A stretch of 10,713 nucleotides of DNA, taken from positions 1 through 10,713 of the forward strand of contig CALLIQ010000600.1 in assembly GCA_938008925.1 (NCBI GenBank), read 5' to 3'. The first letter of the stretch is position 1, and every line of letters begins with the position of its first letter. A model generated the notes under the pieces. The model was not told where the DNA came from. It searched no databases and was given only the letters and a program-made list of their open reading frames with translations. The translations under genes were made by a program, and so were the position numbers. Below are positions 1 through 3,930 of this stretch, one piece after another. The stretch is from an uncultured Acidimicrobiales bacterium (GTDB lineage: Bacteria > Actinomycetota > Acidimicrobiia > Acidimicrobiales > SZUA-35).

Positions 1-710
1 GTTTCAATACGACCAGTTACAACGGTACCACGACCAGAAATTGAGAACACATCCTCAATTGGCATCAAGAAAGGCTTATCAACAGGACGATCAGGCTGTG
101 GAATGTAGTCATCAACAGCTTTCATCAATTCAGCAATTGCATTTTCACCAATTTCTGGATTCTTACCTTCAAGCGCAGCAAGAGCCGAGCCCTTAATGAT
201 AGGAATATCGTCACCAGGAAAATCGTAAGAAGAAAGAAGCTCACGCACTTCCATTTCTACCAACTCAAGAAGCTCTTCGTCATCAACCATGTCAGCCTTG
301 TTCAAAGCGACCACGATCGCAGGCACACCGACCTGACGAGCCAACAGCACATGCTCACGAGTCTGAGGCATCGGACCATCGGCAGCCGACACCACCAGAA
401 TCGCACCATCGACCTGAGCCGCACCAGTGATCATGTTCTTGATGTAATCAGCGTGACCCGGCATGTCGACATGCGCGTAATGCCGATTGTCAGTCTCATA
501 CTCAACGTGTGACACGTTGATCGTGATGCCACGCTCACGCTCTTCAGGCGCCTTGTCGATGTTCTCAAACGCCGTCGCGTTGTTGCCCTCAACACGATCA
601 GACAGAACCTTCGTGATCGCAGCCGTCAACGTGGTCTTCCCATGGTCGATATGACCCATGGTCCCCACATTCACATGCGGCTTATTACGTTCGAACTTTT
701 CCTTGGCCAT
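1..710 (-). CDS. tuf: Elongation factor Tu, N-terminal 236 residues (partial at window edge)
   Basis: EF-Tu is the GTPase that carries aminoacyl-tRNA to the ribosomal A site in the cytoplasm. Reading the minus strand from the ATG at 710-708, the protein begins MAKEKFERNKPHVNVGTMGH and shows the full set of G motifs: P-loop GHIDHGKT, switch I RGITI, DMPGH (usually DCPGH), NKAD and a G5-like GSAL. The start of domain 2 (SGRGTVVTGRIE) is visible before the window edge cuts the gene; about 160 C-terminal residues are missing from a usual length near 395. A Shine-Dalgarno AAGGAG lies 10 bases upstream. The gene follows tRNA-Thr and tRNA-Met on the same strand, so co-transcription is likely. GC is about 50% over the whole fragment and 44% in bases 1-300, against 67-70% in sampled lines of other genes, with many T-ending codons, as expected for a very highly expressed gene. 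Identity is not in doubt. Confidence 0.97.
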   Translation of the reverse strand, partial: MAKEKFERNKPHVNVGTMGHIDHGKTTLTAAITKVLSDRVEGNNATAFENIDKAPEERERGITINVSHVEYETDNRHYAHVDMPGHADYIKNMITGAAQVDGAILVVSAADGPMPQTREHVLLARQVGVPAIVVALNKADMVDDEELLELVEMEVRELLSSYDFPGDDIPIIKGSALAALEGKNPEIGENAIAELMKAVDDYIPQPDRPVDKPFLMPIEDVFSISGRGTVVTGRIE

Positions 711-720
711 GCGGGCGCTG

Positions 721-726
721 CTCCTT
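721..726 (-). promoter_or_regulatory. Shine-Dalgarno site of tuf
   Basis: The plus strand reads CTCCTT, so the minus-strand mRNA carries AAGGAG, a near-perfect match to the 16S 3' end, 10 bases before the tuf ATG. It fixes the start at 710 and shows that tuf is translated from a leader that also lies just downstream of tRNA-Met. Confidence 0.75.
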
Positions 727-750
727 GGAACAGAAGGGGTGTGCGGGTAG

Positions 751-824
751 TAGCGACGGTCGGGCTCGAACCGACGACCTCTCGATTATGAGTCGAGCAC
801 TCTCACCAACTGAGCTACGTCGCC
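751..824 (-). tRNA. tRNA-Met (CAT), elongator
   Basis: A 74-base cloverleaf is read on the minus strand. The acceptor GGCGACG pairs with CGTCGCT (one terminal G-U), the D-arm is GCTC/GAGT, the anticodon stem is CTCGA/TCGAG with loop CTCATAA, and the T-arm contains GGTTCGAGCCC. The anticodon CAT is at plus 788-790. The discriminator is A, and no CCA is encoded (CTA follows). The acceptor begins with a paired G, and the anticodon stem lacks the three G-C pairs of an initiator. The body resembles the E. coli elongator tRNA-Met (GGCTACGTAGCTCAGTTGG...), so elongator Met is preferred over the lysidine-modified tRNA-Ile(CAT). It sits between tRNA-Thr and tuf on one strand. Confidence 0.93.
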
Positions 825-871
825 ATGAGGAGCAGTCCGACCCGAAACGGACCGAGCGTGCGCTCTTCGCG

Positions 872-944
872 AGCCTCCTGACAGAATCGAACTGTCGACC
901 TTTTCCTTACCATGGAAACGCTCTACCGACTGAGCTAAGGAGGC
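872..944 (-). tRNA. tRNA-Thr (GGT)
   Basis: A 73-base cloverleaf is read on the minus strand. The acceptor GCCTCCT pairs perfectly with AGGAGGC, the D-loop is AGTCGGTA, the anticodon stem is TTTCC/GGAAA with loop ATGGTAA, and the T-arm is CTGAC-type with GTTCGATTC. The anticodon GGT is at plus 909-911. The discriminator is T, and CCA is not encoded. It is 47 bases upstream of tRNA-Met in the same direction. The Thr-Met pairing in this order is familiar from other actinobacterial chromosomes. Confidence 0.94.
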
Positions 945-951
945 GCGGCTC

Positions 952-978
952 TTATCAGAGCAGCCAGAAGTTTGCCAC
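952..978 (-). promoter_or_regulatory. Candidate promoter of the tRNA-Thr/tRNA-Met/tuf unit
   Basis: On the minus strand, just upstream of tRNA-Thr, GATAAG (plus 952-957) matches four of six bases of a -10 hexamer. It starts about 8 bases before the tRNA 5' end. GTGGCA (plus 973-978) could be a weak -35, with a short 15-base spacer. Position supports a promoter here; the exact hexamers are a guess. Confidence 0.35.
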
Positions 979-1070
979 GTGGCTGCTGTGTCCCCAACCA
1001 CCTTTCGCGAATTGCATGCCGCTGGGTCGAAAGGCTCAAGTTTTCGGACCGTCGTTGTCGATGGTCGGGT

Positions 1071-2387
1071 GTGCGAATCCGGCGGCTCGAACTCATCACA
1101 CCGACCGAGCGGTCCTCGCTTCGACTGCATCACGACCTCACGGTCGTCACCGGTCTCGGCCGCCTCGAGCGGGAGGCGATGTCGGTGGAGCTGATCGGCG
1201 CGATCGGTCCCGGTCGATCGGGACTCTGCGTCGACATGAGCATGGCCGACGGTTCGCGCGTCAACGTCATTCGACCCCTCGACGACGCTCCGTTCGCCTT
1301 CGACGAGGACACGGGGCGAGACCGCAGCCGAGACTTCCGTCCGGGTGACTGCGGGCCGATCGATCCGCTCGGTTCCCTCGGACTCGAACGGCACCGCCAT
1401 CGGGCATTCATCCGACTCGGTCGGCGCGAGCTCCAACACGCGAGGAACGATCGAGAGCGCTACGACGCGCTCGCAGCAATGCCGCCGGGCGACCTGTGGT
1501 CGGTGGCGGAGACGATCGTCTCACTCGACACACGACTCCGAGACGCAGCCGCCGGCGAACGTCGTGCTGCGGCAACGGCTCGAGTCCTGGCGGCGGATGT
1601 CGATGACGCGCACGGCGAGTTGGAACGGCTGATCGACAACGAGTCGCTGTCAGACTCCGAACTCATCACTACCGTCGCCGCGCTCGTCGCGCTCGGCCTC
1701 GGGGCGACGATCGCCACGGCCTTACCAGTGGCGCTCCCCTTCTTCGGCGCCGGCGTCGGCTTGATCCTGTGGCGACGTCATCAACGATGGGCCATCGAAC
1801 GGGCCCGCCACGCCGAACGCGTCGCGCTGGCCCGGTCGGGGGCGTCGTCGTATCTCGAGCACCAGCTGCGGCGAGTCGACGGGCTGACCGGAATGCCAGA
1901 TCACCGGGCCGGCACGCTCGACCTCATCGAGCAGCAACGTCGGGCGAACGATCGGTGGTCAGCGCTACTCGGCGGCGACCATCTCGACATCAGCCCGCAG
2001 TGGGCGATCGAACACCGTTCGACAATCGAAGCCCACCGGATCCAACGGGTCGATCTCCACCACGAACCGTCGCTGGGGTCCGGCGACCCCGCCGCGCTCG
2101 TTCGCCACCTCGACCGCGTCGAACGAGAGATCGGCGAGGCGCTCCCCCTCGTGCTCGACGACCCCTTCTGCGATCTCGACGACTTCGACCTCACCGCGGT
2201 GCTGTCACTTCTGGACGACACACGGGCTCGGACTCAGACCATCGTGATGACCGACGACCCACGCATCGTCGGTTGGGCGGTCGGCTTGGCGAAGGACGAG
2301 CGAGCGATCGTGGTCCATCTCGGCGGCGAGACCGAACCGATGGCGAACAGCACCAGCAGCCCCTCGCCGGTCCCCCAGCTGATCTGA
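1071..2387 (+). CDS. Membrane protein resembling an SMC/RecF-type ATPase with degenerate Walker A
   Basis: This is a 438-residue protein that I do not recognise as a named gene. The N-terminus (VRIRRLELITP... then LTVVTGLG) has the strand-loop pattern that opens SMC/RecF/Rad50-like ATPases. However, the P-loop position reads G28-LGRLEREAM, without the GxGK[ST] signature. A charged, probably coiled-coil stretch (about 120-195) leads to a hydrophobic hairpin (about 199-233, two membrane helices) ending in WRRHQRW. A second charged segment follows. Near the C-terminus, LPLVLDD (D363, D364) resembles Walker B, and TIVMTDDPRIVGWA resembles the following D-loop/H-loop strand. The GTG at 1071 is chosen because the ATPase-like strand begins there; an in-frame TTG at 972 would add 33 unfamiliar residues and overlap the tRNA promoter. 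No clear Shine-Dalgarno is visible. GC-rich codon use fits its neighbours. The coding call is firm; the function (perhaps a structural pseudo-ATPase) is inference. Confidence 0.72.
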   Translation: MRIRRLELITPTERSSLRLHHDLTVVTGLGRLEREAMSVELIGAIGPGRSGLCVDMSMADGSRVNVIRPLDDAPFAFDEDTGRDRSRDFRPGDCGPIDPLGSLGLERHRHRAFIRLGRRELQHARNDRERYDALAAMPPGDLWSVAETIVSLDTRLRDAAAGERRAAATARVLAADVDDAHGELERLIDNESLSDSELITTVAALVALGLGATIATALPVALPFFGAGVGLILWRRHQRWAIERARHAERVALARSGASSYLEHQLRRVDGLTGMPDHRAGTLDLIEQQRRANDRWSALLGGDHLDISPQWAIEHRSTIEAHRIQRVDLHHEPSLGSGDPAALVRHLDRVEREIGEALPLVLDDPFCDLDDFDLTAVLSLLDDTRARTQTIVMTDDPRIVGWAVGLAKDERAIVVHLGGETEPMANSTSSPSPVPQLI

Positions 2388-2421
2388 CTTCCGATTCCAC
2401 GGCGGACGCGTCGGCGACGCA

Positions 2422-2427
2422 TAGCCT
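2422..2427 (+). promoter_or_regulatory. Candidate -10 box for leaderless GNAT transcript
   Basis: TAGCCT fits the actinobacterial TANNNT -10 pattern and lies 7 bases before the GTG at 2435. That spacing would place the transcription start at the start codon. No Shine-Dalgarno is visible there. A -35 element is not apparent. Confidence 0.3.
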
Positions 2428-2434
2428 CCTGCTC

Positions 2435-2920
2435 GTGAAGGTCCGACCCGCCAATCTCGACGACGCGCACGCGATCCTCGAGATCTACAACCGAGCGGTG
2501 CTCGAGTCGACAGCGACGTTCGACCTCATCCCGAGAGAACTCGACGAACAGCGGGCCTACATCGCCGAGCGATCCGGTGGCCTCGCCGTGCTGGTGGCGG
2601 ACGACGACGGCGTGGTCGCCGGATTCGCGAGCCTCAGCTTCTATCGATCGCGACCGGCGTACCGCACCTCGGTCGAGAACTCGGTCTACGTCCATCAGGA
2701 CTACCAGCGACGCGGCGTCGGAGACGCGCTGATCGATGCGCTCATCGAGTGGGCGACCGCTCACGGCTTCCACGCCATGTTCGCCCGCATCGCCGACGCC
2801 CAGGAGGCGAGCATGCGCCTGCATGCGAAGCACGGTTTCGAACTCGTCGGCATCGAGAAAGAAGTCGGCCGCAAGTTCGGCCAATGGCGCGACGCCGCCA
2901 TCATGCAACGCCTCCTCTGA
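2435..2920 (+). CDS. GNAT-family N-acetyltransferase, phosphinothricin-acetyltransferase-like
   Basis: This 161-residue cytoplasmic enzyme is predicted to move an acetyl group from acetyl-CoA to an amine. It begins VKVRPANLDDAHAILEIYN and contains STATFD, RPAYRTSVENSVYV and the acetyl-CoA pyrophosphate loop QRRGVGDAL (residues 91-99). It ends FELVGIEKEVGRKFGQW, the usual tail of the Pat/bar/YncA group. Glu81 in SVENSVYV matches the position of the catalytic Glu of phosphinothricin acetyltransferases. Length is typical. The reading frame is open well upstream (to about 1769), but only the part from GTG 2435 resembles the family, and the earlier part lies out of frame over the preceding gene. 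It follows that gene by 47 bases. The substrate cannot be told from sequence; methionine sulfone or sulfoximine, or other amino acids, are as likely as phosphinothricin. Confidence 0.9.
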   Translation: MKVRPANLDDAHAILEIYNRAVLESTATFDLIPRELDEQRAYIAERSGGLAVLVADDDGVVAGFASLSFYRSRPAYRTSVENSVYVHQDYQRRGVGDALIDALIEWATAHGFHAMFARIADAQEASMRLHAKHGFELVGIEKEVGRKFGQWRDAAIMQRLL

Positions 2921-2980
2921 GCTCCCGCTCCCCCGCTGACGACCACCGCTCGACCTCGACTCGCCAGCGCGCCACCTGCA

Positions 2981-3091
2981 CCGTTCTGGAGATCCTGCGC
3001 GCCCCCGCTCCGGTTCTGGAGACGACTCGCGCCGAAACCGGCGCGCACAGCCTCCAGAACGAGAGCCGCAGCGCGCACAGCCTCCAGAACG
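2981..3091. repeat. 30-bp-period repeats in facing orientations (core GTTCTGGAG)
   Basis: GTTCTGGAG occurs at 2983-2991 and 3013-3021, exactly 30 bases apart. Its reverse complement CTCCAGAAC occurs at 3052-3060 and 3082-3090, again 30 bases apart. The two reverse copies share an exact 21-base direct repeat (3041-3061 and 3071-3091). In each copy the core is followed, in its own orientation, by a CGCGC-rich segment. The middle two copies can fold into a hairpin: 9 bp GTTCTGGAG/CTCCAGAAC, an internal loop, then CGCGCC/GGCGCG. No open reading frame here looks real. It resembles an intergenic REP-like or MITE-like element, but the family is not one I recognise. Confidence 0.7.
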
Positions 3092-3104
3092 GTCGGGGCG
3101 AGTT

Positions 3105-3148
3105 CTCGGGGCAGACACTCGGACCAGAGACTCGGGGCAGACACTCGG
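3105..3148. repeat. Tandem 26-bp repeat
   Basis: The 18-base sequence CTCGGGGCAGACACTCGG occurs at 3105-3122 and 3131-3148, 26 bases apart, with a short ACCAGAGA spacer. It lies directly after the 30-bp-period repeats and before the tRNA-Tyr terminator, in non-coding DNA. The function is unknown. Confidence 0.7.
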
Positions 3149-3151
3149 GCC

Positions 3152-3206
3152 AAAAAGCAAACAGAACCGCCGAAGGCGGTTCTGTAAGCAACGCCGAAGG
3201 CGTTGC
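3152..3206 (-). terminator. Double UUCG-loop terminator of tRNA-Tyr
   Basis: Two hairpins follow the tRNA-Tyr 3' end on the minus strand. The first has stem GCAACGCC/GGCGTTGC (plus 3188-3206). The second has an 11-bp stem ACAGAACCGCC/GGCGGTTCTGT (plus 3161-3185). Read on the minus strand, both close with C(UUCG)G, the very stable tetraloop. A T-rich tract (TTTGCTTTTT, plus 3152-3160) follows the second hairpin. This is the layout of an intrinsic terminator for the tRNA. Read on the plus strand, no T-tract follows, so it would be a poor terminator for the GNAT gene. Confidence 0.8.
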
Positions 3207-3208
3207 CG

Positions 3209-3290
3209 TGGGCCGGGTAGGATTTGAACCTACGTAGGCGATGCCGGCGGATTTACAGTCCGCTCCCTTTGGCCACTCGGGCACCGACCC
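3209..3290 (-). tRNA. tRNA-Tyr (GTA)
   Basis: An 82-base class II cloverleaf is read on the minus strand. The acceptor GGGTCGG pairs with CCGGCCC (one U-G pair), the anticodon stem is GCGGA/TCCGC with loop CTGTAAA, there is a long variable arm (CGGCATCGCCTACG region), and the T-arm contains GGTTCAAATCC. The anticodon GTA is at plus 3254-3256. The discriminator is A, with no encoded CCA. The long variable arm plus GTA identifies bacterial tRNA-Tyr. It is divergent from the YajQ-family gene and is followed by its own double-hairpin terminator. Confidence 0.95.
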
Positions 3291-3301
3291 AGGAGGGCGA
3301 A

Positions 3302-3307
3302 AGCTTA
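3302..3307 (-). promoter_or_regulatory. Candidate -10 box of tRNA-Tyr
   Basis: On the minus strand TAAGCT (plus 3302-3307) fits TANNNT and lies 11 bases upstream of the tRNA 5' end. It would allow a short 5' leader for RNase P. It shares the 38-base divergent gap with the promoter of the YajQ-family gene. Confidence 0.35.
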
Positions 3308-3316
3308 TCGCTCGGG

Positions 3317-3322
3317 TAGCGT
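3317..3322 (+). promoter_or_regulatory. Candidate -10 box giving a leaderless yajQ-family mRNA
   Basis: TAGCGT fits TANNNT and ends 6 bases before the ATG at 3329. That is the spacing at which transcription would begin on the A of the start codon, as in the leaderless transcripts common in actinobacteria. No Shine-Dalgarno sequence precedes this ATG within the usual window. No good -35 is seen. Confidence 0.4.
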
Positions 3323-3328
3323 CGCGCC

Positions 3329-3823
3329 ATGCCCAGTTTCGACGTGGTTTCCGAGATTGACATGCAAGAGGTTCGCAACGCGGTCGACCAGGCGTCGCGC
3401 GAGATCGTGAACCGGTTCGACTTCAAGGGGACGGACTCCTCGATCGAGCTCGACGACAAGGCGATGTCGATCACGCTCGAGACCGCCAGCGAAGACCGGA
3501 TGTTCGCTCTGAAGCAGGTGCTCGAGGAGAAACTGGTCAAGCGGAAGGTCTCCCTGAAAGCCATCGAGTTCGGCGACATCGAAGACGCTGCCGGCGGCCG
3601 AGCCCGTCAGAAGGTGTCGCTCAAAGCCGGCATCTCGTCCGACATGGCGAAGAAGATCAACGTCGCCATCAAGGACATGAAGCTGAAGGGCGTCCAGAGC
3701 TCGACCCAAGGCGAGCAGGTGCGCGTCACAGGCAAGAAGCGCGATGCCCTCCAAGACGTCATCGCAGCGCTGAAGGAAGCCGATCTGGACCTGCCGCTGC
3801 AGTTCCAGAATTTCCGAGACTGA
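3329..3823 (+). CDS. YajQ-family nucleotide-binding protein
   Basis: This 164-residue cytoplasmic protein belongs to the YajQ (DUF520) family, whose studied members bind cyclic di-GMP or nucleotides and act in signalling; its role in actinobacteria is not settled. The whole length matches the family. It opens MPSFDVVSEIDMQEVRNAVD, followed by the family block VNRFDFKGTDSSIEL, then KRKVSLKAIEFG, and GRARQKVSLKAGIS, which starts the second ferredoxin-like half. It continues AKKINVAIKDMKLKGVQSST and QVRVTGKKRDALQDVIA, and ends LPLQFQNFRD. The start is fixed by the family N-terminus; its mRNA may be leaderless. It stands alone between the divergent tRNA-Tyr and the Hsp70-like gene 107 bases downstream. 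Family identity is firm; the ligand is inferred from relatives. Confidence 0.95.
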   Translation: MPSFDVVSEIDMQEVRNAVDQASREIVNRFDFKGTDSSIELDDKAMSITLETASEDRMFALKQVLEEKLVKRKVSLKAIEFGDIEDAAGGRARQKVSLKAGISSDMAKKINVAIKDMKLKGVQSSTQGEQVRVTGKKRDALQDVIAALKEADLDLPLQFQNFRD

Positions 3824-3835
3824 AACAGCTCGGGA

Positions 3836-3852
3836 CGACCGGGAACCGGTCG
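3836..3852 (+). terminator. Short hairpin after yajQ-family gene, possible weak terminator
   Basis: A perfect 7-bp stem, CGACCGG/CCGGTCG with loop GAA, begins 12 bases after the stop codon. No T-tract follows, so intrinsic termination would be inefficient. It could also be a protein-binding dyad upstream of the Hsp70-like gene. Confidence 0.35.
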
Positions 3853-3915
3853 AAGTGCTAGAAGACTGAGACGAAACAATCCCGGCGGCACCACGACGAC
3901 GGGCGGCACGACGAT

Positions 3916-3925
3916 GGGGAGGGGG
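3916..3925 (+). promoter_or_regulatory. Shine-Dalgarno site of the Hsp70-like gene
   Basis: GGGGAGGGGG lies 5 bases before the ATG at 3931 and supports that start, which also opens the phosphate-1 motif at the family's usual distance. Confidence 0.6.
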
Positions 3926-3930
3926 ACCAC

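Noticed and set aside
751..824. Initiator tRNA or tRNA-Ile2 for the CAT tRNA
   Set aside because: No three G-C pairs in the anticodon stem and a paired first base exclude the initiator; the body matches elongator Met better than Ile2.
972..1070. TTG at 972 as start of the SMC/RecF-like gene
   Set aside because: It would add 33 Arg/Cys-rich residues with no family likeness and reach into the divergent tRNA promoter; GTG 1071 begins the first ATPase-like strand.
1769..2434. Extension of the acetyltransferase frame upstream of GTG 2435
   Set aside because: The upstream part is Arg/Pro-rich, overlaps the preceding gene out of frame, and the GNAT fold starts exactly at 2435.
2981..3148. CRISPR array
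   Set aside because: Only two copies face each way, the units invert midway, spacers are absent or tiny, and no cas genes are present.
2749..3237. Small proteins coded in the repeat region on either strand
   Set aside because: All are repetitive, overlap the GNAT gene or tRNA-Tyr, and lack ribosome sites.
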